From positions 62,001 through 126,000 of the forward strand of contig JAFYXV010000004.1 of assembly GCA_017557885.1 (NCBI GenBank): a DNA stretch of 64,000 nucleotides. The letters run 5' to 3'. Positions within the stretch are counted from its first letter, which is position 1. Each line of letters begins with the position of its first letter. The DNA comes from a bacterium. Lineage in GTDB: Bacteria > Auribacterota > UBA3054. The notes under the pieces were generated by a model. That model saw nothing but the letters and a program-made list of their open reading frames with translations. It was not told the DNA's origin and searched no databases. Below, piece after piece: positions 17,001 through 25,228 of this stretch. The translations under genes were made by a program, and so were the position numbers.

Positions 17001-19249
17001 TTTCTGGCATCATTAATGATTTAACGAAGCAATCTTTAACTGAATTACAAAATGAAAGTGTAGAGCTTAGCAAAAGTTACAGGAATACAACTGCCAAATT
17101 TGCTGAAAAATGTGGCTGGTATCATTTGTTAAAACGCATTGAGGCAGATATCAGCATGAAGCAAGCGCTTGTTGGCTGGAAACAAACTCAAAAGAAAATA
17201 GGAAAGGGAACTGGAAAATCAGCACCAAAATTTAAAGAAGAAGCACGAAAATTAATGGTAAAATGCCAAAAAGCTGTTCCTGGATGGATTATGCCAATTA
17301 ACCGAGCTTTGGAGGTCCTAAAAGCGGATAAAAATCAATTTGATGTTGTTATAGTTGATGAAGCAAGCCAAGCAGACATTTCTTCTCTTGCAATTCTTTA
17401 TATGGGGAAAAAGCTTATTATTGTTGGTGATGATAAACAAGTTAGCCCAATGGCCATTGGAGTCCCTGATGACAAGGTATCAGCCCTGGAGCAAATGTAT
17501 ATCAAGGATAAGATTCCTAATTCTCATTTATACAATGGTAAGACTTCTATATATGATATAGCTTCCACAACCTTTCAACCTTTAATGCTTAGAGAGCATT
17601 TTCGCTGTGTCCCAGAAATTATAGGTTTTAGCAATATGCTTTCTTATGACTGTAAAATTAAACCGTTACGTGATGCAAGTAGCAGTGTGCTTTTCCCCGC
17701 TGTTATAAATTATAGAGTTAAAAACGGTTTTCGCGAAGGAAAGACAAATGTTAATGAAGCTAAAACAATAATTGCTCTTATGCAAGCTTGTATCAGCCAA
17801 AAGGAATATGAAGGTAAGACTATGGGAGTAATTTCATTGCTAGGCGATGAACAGGCAAAACTTATACAACGACTAATTGAAATAAATATTTCACATAAGG
17901 AGATAGTTAATAGGAATATTATTAGTGGAAATTCTGCCAACTTTCAAGGTGATGAACGTGATGTTATTTTCTTAAGCATTGTTGATAGCCACGATGATAA
18001 TGGACCTCTTCCTTTACGTGATTATGGACCTGATGATACATATAGGAAACGTTATAATGTTGCTACTAGTCGTGCTAAAGATCAATTGTGGGTTATTCAT
18101 TCTTTAGATCCTGAAAACGACTTAAAGTCTGGAGACATTAGAAAAATATTAATTAATTATTCGATTGACCCAAACGCCATTGATAATAAGATTAAAAGTA
18201 TAGAGGACAAAGCTGAGTCGCCATTTGAAAAGGAGATTGCTACTGCTTTATCTAGTCGAGGTTTTAATCTTATACAGCAATATGAAGTTGGCGCTTATCG
18301 TTTGGATATTGTAGTGGTATGTGGAACGAAGAAAATTGCAATTGAGTGTGATGGAGAACGCTATCATAGTGGAGAATCAAAAATTAGGGAAGATTTAGAG
18401 CGCGAAACAATTTTAGCGAGATCTGGATGGCGTTTTATTCGTATTCGTGGAAGCGAATATTATCGTGATAAAGAAAACACAATTAAACGTGTTATTGCCC
18501 AACTAAAAGAAAAAGGAATCGAGCCAGAAGAATCAATAAGTTCTCAAAACGATGGTAGAGAAACTGAATTGCTTAAACGTTTGAAAGTATATGCGGATAA
18601 TTATCTAACGAAAATTATTGATAACAGTAACGAACCTATTGTTGAAACAATCGCTAGTGCACTTAATCCATCGTCTGTTGTTAAGAAAGCTTCCGGCTCG
18701 GATACTAAACTTAATAAAATTGCAAATAAAAATGCTGAATCTGACAATAGTGGTAATTTGACTGACGAAAAGTTTAATTTAACTATAAATCCTTCCGGTA
18801 CTATTCAGAGATTTGCTAATGTAGACATTTATAGGAATAAATCTAATTATGATAAATTCAAATCAAAATATAATGTTGAATCATCTGATGATAAAAATGA
18901 TTCAGTAGAAAAAATTACCCAAAAAGGTATAGATAGAAAAAACACAGATAAAAGCAATGATTTAATTGAAAACAATGCTACTAATACGAGCAAAAATACA
19001 ACTGGGCAGCAATTTTTATTCCCTGGTAAAGAAAAACCCAAAAAAGATATTAATGGTTTGATAAACTACCTTAACGCCAACAGAATTAAATTTATTGATA
19101 AAAGACATCTTAATGGTGCTCTTTGGATAGTTGGAGGGAAAGAACTTTATCCGATTATTGAAAGATGCAAAGATTTTGGATTCTATTTTTGGTTTAAGCA
19201 AGATGGCGGTAAGCAAACTGGATATAAACCAGGCTGGTGGACAAAATAA
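14027..19249 (+). CDS. giant SF1 helicase-nuclease, defence-type (AAA_11/AAA_12 plus PDDEXK/DUF559-like)
   Basis: 1740 residues. A superfamily 1 (Upf1/DNA2-like) helicase core: Walker A VQGPPGTGKTHT at about 407-418, Walker B VVIVDEASQAD at about 1106, QGDERDVIFLS at about 1305 and TSRAKDQLWV at about 1345. About 690 residues, mostly helical, separate Walker A and B. A PDDEXK nuclease of the Vsr/DUF559 kind follows (about 1398-1480): SPFEKEI, YRLDIVV, IECDGERYH, WRFIRIRGSEYY. A low-complexity N/K/S-rich linker (about 1530-1665) leads to a ~65-residue C-terminal module with IDKRHLNGALWIVGG and a final GWW, which I have seen at the ends of other large helicases but cannot name. The architecture fits anti-phage helicase-nucleases. 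Very AT-rich, unlike the host genes, indicating acquisition. Confidence 0.88.
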   Translation: MADSAEQSKTQLSLKDKIISLFHFIQELNKIKQKTVLNVKDYPWFLPVLSLHDDPENITINFRDRVEDEVIGTSSTLLSVRKAEFQLCPTPDPILKDWLEDGWDDFRQINAKVKKERYVVNRDDESVSIPKDINGLDIKDKEQFDDDEKRVSTFDAWKTKREIWLKKQQIIAKTRDLFSKLFSIYFELKKESETEEIIVANGMLYDKLNNEIKHPVLTHRVSMEFDSDKNIIYIEDTDTPSELYTVLFQKMDGVKLSSINQLNENLLKNDYHPLDRNDTPQFLKILMNELSSESKFCEEYSPEILKGNWRLLIVLEPCFIVRKRLDGAVKTIETIVETVQNDGEIPSSLRDIVSGGIFEITEEDHEDTIEERLASVGGESIDIFLSKEANREQLEIAKRIDRYNAVLVQGPPGTGKTHTIANLMGHFFAQGKSVLVTSYTKKALRVLKEKIADGLQNLCVSILDDSNIDMERSIDGITEYLSRTTSFALQRDIEDLSAERNNIIKKLSGVRQNIFKLIQQESNNIELNGEGISPSKAAKFVVENAETLSYIPGDVSLYKPLPLTIEKLKDLYKSNEFLTPQEELELKNELPDPSSLINPSDLKTALEEIRKNTECINSIEQKKHLSINFDNKNNVSIKSSFGELVFALPSIEKADKLKEFFNSFDRIETWMRNIIIDGDKGGSYRQNWIKLIEKIEETCDLAKIVAGEKFGKKIVLPTENIESLHNVYKQIREKFNSDGKLSKLTLFFLGKDYKHALSLTRINDHEIENVEECDTVIHCLKLRLLRKECSIYWDELMAFDDIPAFFKLDVKEPESKAFKFLPKIKKYLDWYKEDFSHLNDSLIDAGIPTNLFNQQNELDSDLDNINRILDVVDEVIRPLCEVVTPIYNVLNFKDAINDTVNILKDKKLENSEICQKALSAIRENEVLNYENAFIALDSLYNKYAIQKERNKLLAELEPYAHQWAMEISNRQGIHGKATLPENIELAWKWKQLSGIINDLTKQSLTELQNESVELSKSYRNTTAKFAEKCGWYHLLKRIEADISMKQALVGWKQTQKKIGKGTGKSAPKFKEEARKLMVKCQKAVPGWIMPINRALEVLKADKNQFDVVIVDEASQADISSLAILYMGKKLIIVGDDKQVSPMAIGVPDDKVSALEQMYIKDKIPNSHLYNGKTSIYDIASTTFQPLMLREHFRCVPEIIGFSNMLSYDCKIKPLRDASSSVLFPAVINYRVKNGFREGKTNVNEAKTIIALMQACISQKEYEGKTMGVISLLGDEQAKLIQRLIEINISHKEIVNRNIISGNSANFQGDERDVIFLSIVDSHDDNGPLPLRDYGPDDTYRKRYNVATSRAKDQLWVIHSLDPENDLKSGDIRKILINYSIDPNAIDNKIKSIEDKAESPFEKEIATALSSRGFNLIQQYEVGAYRLDIVVVCGTKKIAIECDGERYHSGESKIREDLERETILARSGWRFIRIRGSEYYRDKENTIKRVIAQLKEKGIEPEESISSQNDGRETELLKRLKVYADNYLTKIIDNSNEPIVETIASALNPSSVVKKASGSDTKLNKIANKNAESDNSGNLTDEKFNLTINPSGTIQRFANVDIYRNKSNYDKFKSKYNVESSDDKNDSVEKITQKGIDRKNTDKSNDLIENNATNTSKNTTGQQFLFPGKEKPKKDINGLINYLNANRIKFIDKRHLNGALWIVGGKELYPIIERCKDFGFYFWFKQDGGKQTGYKPGWWTK

Positions 19250-19281
19250 TCTGTTTATTTTCATACAGCTTTATTTATTTA

Positions 19282-19798
19282 ATGGATTCAGAACTCAAAA
19301 GAAAACTGACTGAAAAATACCAGGAAGGACTTTACGGAATCTGGCGGCCTAAAAAGAAACGATCAGAGTGGCCTGGATGTCTTCTATTGTTTATAGGAAC
19401 TCCTTATTGGTATTATTATGATCTATCTATCCCGAGAAAGTCTTATTATTTGTTCGGCAGTTTTGAGGGAAAAAAATCCAGGTATTGAGATACCATATGA
19501 GATGTCAGAAGGGGAGCGAGATTTTTATTTGAGGTGTAAAGCGTATGATAGGGCGCGCAAGATCGGTAAGATATACTTTCTCAGACCTTGGGAGGAACCG
19601 GAAACGCCTAGTGTTTTTCTAAAGGAAATAAGAAATAACTGGAAATTTGTCTGGTCAAACAACGCTTCCCGTTATACAAGGATGCTATATTTTCTTTTTT
19701 TAATGATTCGCGTCCTTTGGGTCACTTTGATATTAAGCGTTTTAATAGTGCTTGGCTATAGCATTCTTGACGTAACCTTACGATTGATTATCGAGTAG
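19282..19798 (+). pseudogene. small membrane protein gene split by a frameshift at an A7 run
   Basis: Frame 1 starts at the ATG at 19282 (MDSELKRKLTEKYQEGLYG) and stops at 19488. A second frame takes over near 19470 and runs to 19798, giving PGIEIPYEMSEGERDFYL and two C-terminal hydrophobic segments (LYFLFLMIRVLWVTLILSV...). The switch coincides with seven A's at 19470-19476. Removing one A would fuse the frames into one protein of about 170 residues with an N-terminal charged part, a hydrophobic patch and C-terminal membrane helices. The inner ATG of the second frame has no ribosome-binding site, which supports one original gene. It could be a real disruption, programmed slippage or a sequencing error. 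It sits between the helicase and DUF3800 genes. Function unknown. Confidence 0.6.
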
Positions 19799-19824
19799 TA
19801 TATCTCGAATTTATCATCCAATCG

Positions 19825-19854
19825 AACCGTGGCGTGCAGCCACGGTTTGCTTTT
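19825..19854 (+). terminator. hairpin terminator after the split membrane-protein gene
   Basis: AACCGTGGC (19825-19833), loop GTGCA, GCCACGGTT (19839-19847), then TGCTTTTGT. The stem is perfect and the T run imperfect. Confidence 0.65.
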
Positions 19855-19973
19855 GTATTACAGAGTATAGTTTCTTTGATAGAAACCGCTTAACTTGCTT
19901 GCTTTTTTGCTCTGATTGTAATAACGTGATTAAAAAATTACCTTGCCTAACATTATTACAAAGAAGGAGCACA

Positions 19974-20759
19974 ATGGATACATACATCGCTTATTTCGAT
20001 GAAACCGGTGACGACGGCATCACAACGAAGTCAAGTTCCGAATTCGTCTTGTCAAGCATCTATATGCCATCTGAAAAATGGCAGGAGAATTACGATGCCT
20101 TTAAAACTTTTAGGAAACAAATAAGGTCATCGCATGGATTGCATGTTAACGAGGAGATGCATACGATGGACTTTTTAAGAGATAGGGACCCTTACAGGAA
20201 CTATAGTTGGACATTTGAAGAAAAGCGTGAGATTTTAATCTGCTTTGCCAAAGCTATTTCTTCTTTGGATTTGAAAGTTGTCAATGTGATAATAGATAAA
20301 ACTCGGATTCAAAACAAAGATTATCCGATATTGGAAAAGGCCTTAACTTACAACATTCTTAATATTGAAAGCTGCAGTAAGGGCAATTGGAAATACATTA
20401 TTATTTCTGACAAAGGGAAAATTCATTCAATGCAAATAATTGCAAGAAAAATCCGCTCAGTTCATTTTATCCCATCTGATTTCGATTTTTCTTCAGATAT
20501 ACCTGTAAGAAATTTACTTGAAGATATTCTTGAAAAAGATTCAAGAGAAAGTTATTTCATACAAATAAGCGACTTCATATCGTGTTTTGTTTATTTATAC
20601 TACAGATATGTCATGAAAAAAGAGATATTGCCGAAAAGATTAAGCTATACGATTAATGAAACGCTTATAACCAACGTAATGGAAATATTCAAAGCGGGCG
20701 GAATACTTAATACCAAAGCGGCAAAGGACAATGCATACGGCCTTGCGATATACCCATAA
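19974..20759 (+). CDS. DUF3800 domain protein (RNase H-like fold)
   Basis: 261 residues from the ATG at 19974, which has an AAGGAG site 6 bases upstream; an upstream in-frame start at 19899 lacks one. The N-terminus TYIAYFDETGDD is the hallmark of DUF3800, where an acidic pair (here Asp9/Glu10) on the first strand is thought to be part of an RNase H-like active site. Further family marks are the central NVIIDKTRI strand and the late acidic, helical SYFIQISDFISCFVY. DUF3800 proteins are common near phage, restriction and other defence genes; a biochemical role is not settled. It is the last gene of the AT-rich island and may be expressed separately, as a terminator precedes it. Confidence 0.82.
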   Translation: MDTYIAYFDETGDDGITTKSSSEFVLSSIYMPSEKWQENYDAFKTFRKQIRSSHGLHVNEEMHTMDFLRDRDPYRNYSWTFEEKREILICFAKAISSLDLKVVNVIIDKTRIQNKDYPILEKALTYNILNIESCSKGNWKYIIISDKGKIHSMQIIARKIRSVHFIPSDFDFSSDIPVRNLLEDILEKDSRESYFIQISDFISCFVYLYYRYVMKKEILPKRLSYTINETLITNVMEIFKAGGILNTKAAKDNAYGLAIYP

Positions 20760-20849
20760 AAAAAACCACCACCTACGAGGCATCCGCCATTTCAGTGGTT
20801 CGGTAATATGATATTACATTCCCTTAAAAAAAAGCAAGGGGGGTGTTCG
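20757..20849 (-). terminator. repeat copy A: hairpin terminator, distal of two downstream of gltB
   Basis: Outer stem AACCAC (20764-20769) with GTGGTT (20795-20800), inner stem GGC-ATCC-GCC (20779-20788), and an A run at 20758-20765 that becomes a T run on the minus strand. The following ~45 bases also match copy B (20879-20968), so the repeated unit is about 90 bases. It serves gltB, or convergent transcription from the DUF3800 gene. Confidence 0.6.
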
Positions 20850-20878
20850 AGGTCGGAGAAGCTTTTAGTGATGGCCTG

Positions 20879-20968
20879 ATAAAAAAACACCACATCCAAA
20901 GCATTCGCTCCTTCAGTGGTTCGGTTAAATGGTATTAAATTTTGGTTAGAAAAGCAAGGTGCTGTTCA
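20879..20968 (-). terminator. repeat copy B: hairpin terminator directly after gltB
   Basis: Outer stem ACCAC (20889-20893) with GTGGT (20916-20920), inner stem AGC-ATTC-GCT (20900-20909), A run at 20881-20887 (T run on the minus strand). The inner stem differs from copy A by a compensatory pair (G-C to A-T). The unit extends to the gltB stop codon. Confidence 0.6.
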
Positions 20969-23900
20969 GGCCACTGGTTCGATCTTGACGAATTTGGGGC
21001 GGTAGCTGGGCCATCCTTTTATGATCTTTTCCGCGAAGGTGGAGCCTGTTCTTTTGAAATGCTCCCAGAGGATGGAGAGCAGCTCTTTTTCGTCGGGGCT
21101 GTCTTTTTTTACGGTGGAGAGCTCGATGGTCGCTAAGTTGCACTTGAGATCCAGGTCGCCTTTGTTGTCAAGGACGTAGGCGGTGCCGCCGGTCATGCCG
21201 GCGCCGAAATTAGAGCCTGTGGGGCCCAATACGACGACTTTACCGCCCGTCATATATTCGCAGCCGTGGTCGCCCACGCCCTCCGCTACAAGGAGAGCTC
21301 CGGAGTTCCTGATGGCGAAGCGTTCGCCGACCTGGCCTCTTATGAAGATCTTGCCGCTGGTGGCGCCGTAGCCGATGACGTTGCCGGCAATGAAGTTTTC
21401 CTCGGCGCTGTAATTGGCGGCGCCGGGGGAGAGGGTGATTATGCCGCCGGAAAGGCCCTTGCCGAGGAAGTCGTTGGCGGCGCCTTTTAGGTCGAGCGTC
21501 AAGCCGGAAAGGAGGAAGGCTCCGAAGGATTGCCCGGCGCTGCCTTGGAATTCTATGGTCAAAAGATCGTCCGGGAGATTCTGGTCGCCATAGCGCTCGC
21601 AGAGTTCGCCGGAAAGGCCTGCGCCGATGGCGCGGTCACTGTTGGTGACTTTCCTTACGGCCTTCCTTTGGCTTTTGCCGGAGAAGACGGAATCAAGTAG
21701 GGGCAGGAGTTTTTCCCGATCAAAGCTTTTGAAGACGTAAGGCGCGGCTTTTGTTTCCGGCGCTTTTTCAACGAAGAGGATCCTGGAGAGGTCGAGTTTG
21801 TTTTCTTTGGTGAGCGCTTCGTCCGCTATGAGAAGGTCTGTTCTGCCGATAGCTTCTTTTAGGCTTCTGAGGCCTAGGCTTGCGAGGAGCTCTCTTGTTT
21901 CCTTAGCCAGGAGTTCCAGGTAGTTGACGAGGTATTCCGCTTTGCCGCTGAATTTCTGTCTTAAGCATTCGTTTTGGGTGGCTATGCCCACGGGGCAGCT
22001 GCCGCAGTGGCACTGGCGGTCGTAAACGCAGCCTAGGACTATGAGAAGCGCGGTGCCGAAACAGAATTCCTCGGCGCCAAGGATAGCGCCTATAACGATG
22101 TCCTTGGCGGTCCTGATCTGTCCGTCCACCTGCAGTGTGACGTTGCCCCTCAAGCCGTTCTTAAGAAGCGTTTGCTGGACTTCTGAAAGGCCCAGTTCCC
22201 AAGGGATGCCGGCATGCCTTATGGAGGAGGTGGAGGCGGCGCCTGTGCCGCCGTCGAAACCGGAGACGAGGATCTTGTTGGCTTTGGCTTTGGCGGCGCC
22301 GGCGGCTATCGTGCCGATGCCGGCTTCCGAGACGAGCTTCACAGAGATCGTCGTCTTGGGATCGACGTTCCTTAAGTCATAGATAAGTTCCGCCAGGTCC
22401 TCGATGGAATAGATGTCGTGGTGGGGAGGCGGGGAGATGAGCGTCATACCTTGCTTGGCGTAGCGCAGCCTTGCTATGAGATCGTTGACTTTTTCGCCCG
22501 GGAGCTGTCCGCCTTCGCCGGGCTTCGCGCCCTGGGCAAGTTTTATCTGGAGTTCCTTGGCGCTTTTGATGTAGCTTGTGGTTACGCCGAAGCGGCCGGA
22601 GGCGATCTGCTTGATGCCGCAGTCCGTGTCTTTGCCGATCCTTACGGGATCAAGGCCGCCCTCTCCACAGTTCGACATTGAGCCGATGAAGTTGAAGGCT
22701 TTGGCGATAGCTTCATGGGCTTCCGGAGAAATGGAGCCAAGCGACATGGCTGCGCCGTAGAAGCTTTTCAGGATCTCTTCAACCGGCGTCACTTCCTCTA
22801 CGGGGATGGCTTTCGTTTTCTTGAATTTCAGAAGATCCCTTAAGGTGTGGCAGCCTTCCGAGGTGTCGTTTACTATATTCGAGAATTCCTGGAATTTCGC
22901 GTAGTCGTTTCCTTTCGCCGCGTCCCTCAAAGCGATCTGGGCTTTGGCGGTCCAGCACGGGCGTTCTTTTATTTCGCATTTGGCCGCGTGGAGTTCTTTG
23001 ATCTTCTTTTCCAGTTCGGCTAAGCCTATGCCGCCTATCCTTGAGGGCGTGCCGGCGAAGTAGGAGTTCACCAGTTCAGGGGAAAGCCCCATGATCTCGA
23101 AGAGCTTGGCGAAGCGGTAGCTTCTCAAAGTTGAGATGCCGACCTTCGCCATGATCTTGAGAAGGCCGTTCTTTATTGCCTTGACGTAATTGGAGGAAGC
23201 TTTGACAGGATCATCCGGAAAGATGTCGGAAATAGTCTCGAAGGCTAAGTACGGCGCGATGGCTGTGGCGCCGTAGCTTAAGAGCACCGCGAAGTGGTGG
23301 ACGTCCCAGCACTCGGCGGTCTGGAGGATGATGCCCACAGGCGGCCTTTTGCCAGCCTCGTTCAAGATTTTGTCAACTGTGGCCGCGGCCAGAAGCGAGG
23401 GGATGGGCAGTTCGCCGTCTTTTTTGTTTTCCAGCCGGTCGGAAAGGATAAGGATCTTCACGCCTTCCTTTACGGCCGAAAGAGCGTCGTTTGCCAGTTT
23501 TGTGAGGGCGGCGGAAAGATCGTCCTTGAAGAAGAGGGGGAAGGTCTGGGCTTTGTAACCAGAGAGCCGCTTCAGTTCGTCTTCTGTCAGGATCGGTCTT
23601 TTAAGTTTTATCAGTTTGGCGCATTCCGGCGTTTCCTCGAGGATATTTCCGCTGTTGCCGATGTAGGTCATGATCGACATGACCTGCTCTTCCCTGATGG
23701 AGTCGATGGGAGGATTGGTGACCTGGGCGAAGCTTTGGTGGAAATAGTCGAAGAGGGGATGGTATTTTTTGGAGAGGGCGGTAAGAGGGCTGGTGCAGCC
23801 CATTGCGCCAACCTGTTCCTTGCCGTTTTCGCCCATGAACTTCAGGGCTTTGATGACGTTCGCCTTGTCGTAATTGAAGAATTCCTGCTTGGCGGCGAGG

Positions 23901-25219
23901 TCCTTGGGAACAGAGGAGGGAGCGACTTCCGTGAAGAGGCCCTGGATCTGGACATGATTAGTTTCCACCCAGCGGCGGTAGGGTTTGCTCCTGGCGCACC
24001 TGGTTTTCACTTCCTCATTTTCCAGAATGCGGTGTTCATTGAGGTCGAGGCAGATGATGGCGCCGGGGTTCAAGTGTCCGCGGCGGGCTACGTCTTTGGG
24101 AGCGATGTTAAGCACTCCGGTCTCGGAAGCCAGCACGAAAAGTCCGTCTTTTCTCAATGTCCAGCGGGCGGGTCTGAGTCCGTTCCTGTCGAGGGCCGCG
24201 CCGGCCATAACGCCGTCGGTGAAAGCCAGTGCGGAGGGGCCGTCCCAGGGCTCCATCAAGGCGGAATGGTATTCGTAGAAGGCTCTGATGTCATGGCCCA
24301 TATGGTATTTAGCGCCCCAGGCCTGGGGCATGAGCATAAGAATGGCGTGGGCCGGGTCAAAGCCGGAATTGATAAGCAGCTCGAAAATGTTGTCAAGGCA
24401 GAAAGAGTCCGAAGCGCCTTCCGTAAAGAGCGGCAGGATCTTCTCCATGTCGTCTTTAAGTAGGGGAGAATGCAGAGAAGGCAGACGGGAACGCATGGCG
24501 TTCAGGTTGCCTTTTATGGTGTTTATTTCTCCGTTGTGGGCCAGAAGGCGGAAAGGATGAGCCAGTTCCCAGCTCGGGAAAGTGTTGGTGGAGAAACGCT
24601 GGTGGACCAATACCAAAGCGGAGGTCAGATCTTTTTCCGTAAGGTCGGGATAGAATTTCTCCAACTGCGCCGCGATGAAAAGGCCTTTGTAAACGATTGT
24701 ACGTGAGGAGAGGGAGCATATGAAAGTGCTTTTGCATTTCTTCTCCAAAACTCTTCTCAAAACGAAAAGTTTTCTCTCCAGTTCGCTGCCGTCGCCTACG
24801 GGATCGAAAGTTAAGAAAAGCTGCTTAATCACCGGCATTCCGGACCTGGCCACCTGGCCTATGGCTTCGGGCTTTACGGGGACTTCGCGCCAGCAGACTA
24901 CGCGGTAGCCGTTCTCCGCAAGCGTCTCTTCAATAAGCGCGGTCTCGTTGGCATGCTCGAAGACCATGGCGACAGCGTACTGCCCCAGGGGCGGAAGGTT
25001 CGGTACGACTCTCCTGAAGAAGGCGTCAGGGATCTGAAACAGAAGCCCGGCGCCGTCGCCGGTCAGAGGATCGTTGCCGGTGGCGCCGCGGTGAGTGAGG
25101 TTCTTGAGAACGCTGAGACCTGAAACGATGACCTCGTGCGAGGAAGCGTTGTTAAGGTCGGCGACTAATCCTACGCCGCAGGCGTCGTGCTCGAAACTTT
25201 GATCGTAAAGTCCTTTCAT
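20966..25219 (-). CDS. gltB: glutamate synthase large subunit
   Basis: 1417 residues. It makes two glutamates from glutamine and 2-oxoglutarate, completing the GS-GOGAT cycle with glnN. Domain order: class II glutamine amidotransferase with nucleophile Cys14 in HDACGVG (the first 13 residues would be a cleaved propeptide), central domain, FMN-binding (beta/alpha)8 barrel, and C-terminal beta-helix. The 3Fe-4S motif C-x5-C-x4-C is seen as CVYDRQCHCGSC near residue 1065. The protein is slightly shorter than the usual 1480-1530. No gltD small subunit is in the window, so the electron donor (NADPH via a distant GltD, or ferredoxin) is open. It starts 9 bases after the asparagine-synthetase-like gene, in one operon under a sigma-54 promoter. 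Confidence 0.94.
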   Translation of the reverse strand: MKGLYDQSFEHDACGVGLVADLNNASSHEVIVSGLSVLKNLTHRGATGNDPLTGDGAGLLFQIPDAFFRRVVPNLPPLGQYAVAMVFEHANETALIEETLAENGYRVVCWREVPVKPEAIGQVARSGMPVIKQLFLTFDPVGDGSELERKLFVLRRVLEKKCKSTFICSLSSRTIVYKGLFIAAQLEKFYPDLTEKDLTSALVLVHQRFSTNTFPSWELAHPFRLLAHNGEINTIKGNLNAMRSRLPSLHSPLLKDDMEKILPLFTEGASDSFCLDNIFELLINSGFDPAHAILMLMPQAWGAKYHMGHDIRAFYEYHSALMEPWDGPSALAFTDGVMAGAALDRNGLRPARWTLRKDGLFVLASETGVLNIAPKDVARRGHLNPGAIICLDLNEHRILENEEVKTRCARSKPYRRWVETNHVQIQGLFTEVAPSSVPKDLAAKQEFFNYDKANVIKALKFMGENGKEQVGAMGCTSPLTALSKKYHPLFDYFHQSFAQVTNPPIDSIREEQVMSIMTYIGNSGNILEETPECAKLIKLKRPILTEDELKRLSGYKAQTFPLFFKDDLSAALTKLANDALSAVKEGVKILILSDRLENKKDGELPIPSLLAAATVDKILNEAGKRPPVGIILQTAECWDVHHFAVLLSYGATAIAPYLAFETISDIFPDDPVKASSNYVKAIKNGLLKIMAKVGISTLRSYRFAKLFEIMGLSPELVNSYFAGTPSRIGGIGLAELEKKIKELHAAKCEIKERPCWTAKAQIALRDAAKGNDYAKFQEFSNIVNDTSEGCHTLRDLLKFKKTKAIPVEEVTPVEEILKSFYGAAMSLGSISPEAHEAIAKAFNFIGSMSNCGEGGLDPVRIGKDTDCGIKQIASGRFGVTTSYIKSAKELQIKLAQGAKPGEGGQLPGEKVNDLIARLRYAKQGMTLISPPPHHDIYSIEDLAELIYDLRNVDPKTTISVKLVSEAGIGTIAAGAAKAKANKILVSGFDGGTGAASTSSIRHAGIPWELGLSEVQQTLLKNGLRGNVTLQVDGQIRTAKDIVIGAILGAEEFCFGTALLIVLGCVYDRQCHCGSCPVGIATQNECLRQKFSGKAEYLVNYLELLAKETRELLASLGLRSLKEAIGRTDLLIADEALTKENKLDLSRILFVEKAPETKAAPYVFKSFDREKLLPLLDSVFSGKSQRKAVRKVTNSDRAIGAGLSGELCERYGDQNLPDDLLTIEFQGSAGQSFGAFLLSGLTLDLKGAANDFLGKGLSGGIITLSPGAANYSAEENFIAGNVIGYGATSGKIFIRGQVGERFAIRNSGALLVAEGVGDHGCEYMTGGKVVVLGPTGSNFGAGMTGGTAYVLDNKGDLDLKCNLATIELSTVKKDSPDEKELLSILWEHFKRTGSTFAEKIIKGWPSYRPKFVKIEPVA

Positions 25220-25228
25220 TTTTTTTGC

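Noticed and set aside
13034-20965. Prophage or integrative element with att sites
   Set aside because: I found no integrase and no second copy of the tRNA-Ser 3' end at the far side of the island, so only composition and position support acquisition.
20757-20968. CRISPR-like repeat array
   Set aside because: Only two units, imperfect, with T runs on the gltB strand; no further repeats, spacers or cas genes. No CRISPR array is seen anywhere in the window.
23294-24463. Long open frame opposite gltB (about 390 codons)
   Set aside because: Shadow frame over a strongly conserved gene; no ribosome-binding site and no recognisable motif. The same holds for long antisense frames opposite glnN, purF, the MATE gene, the 4386 gene and the SUMF1 gene.
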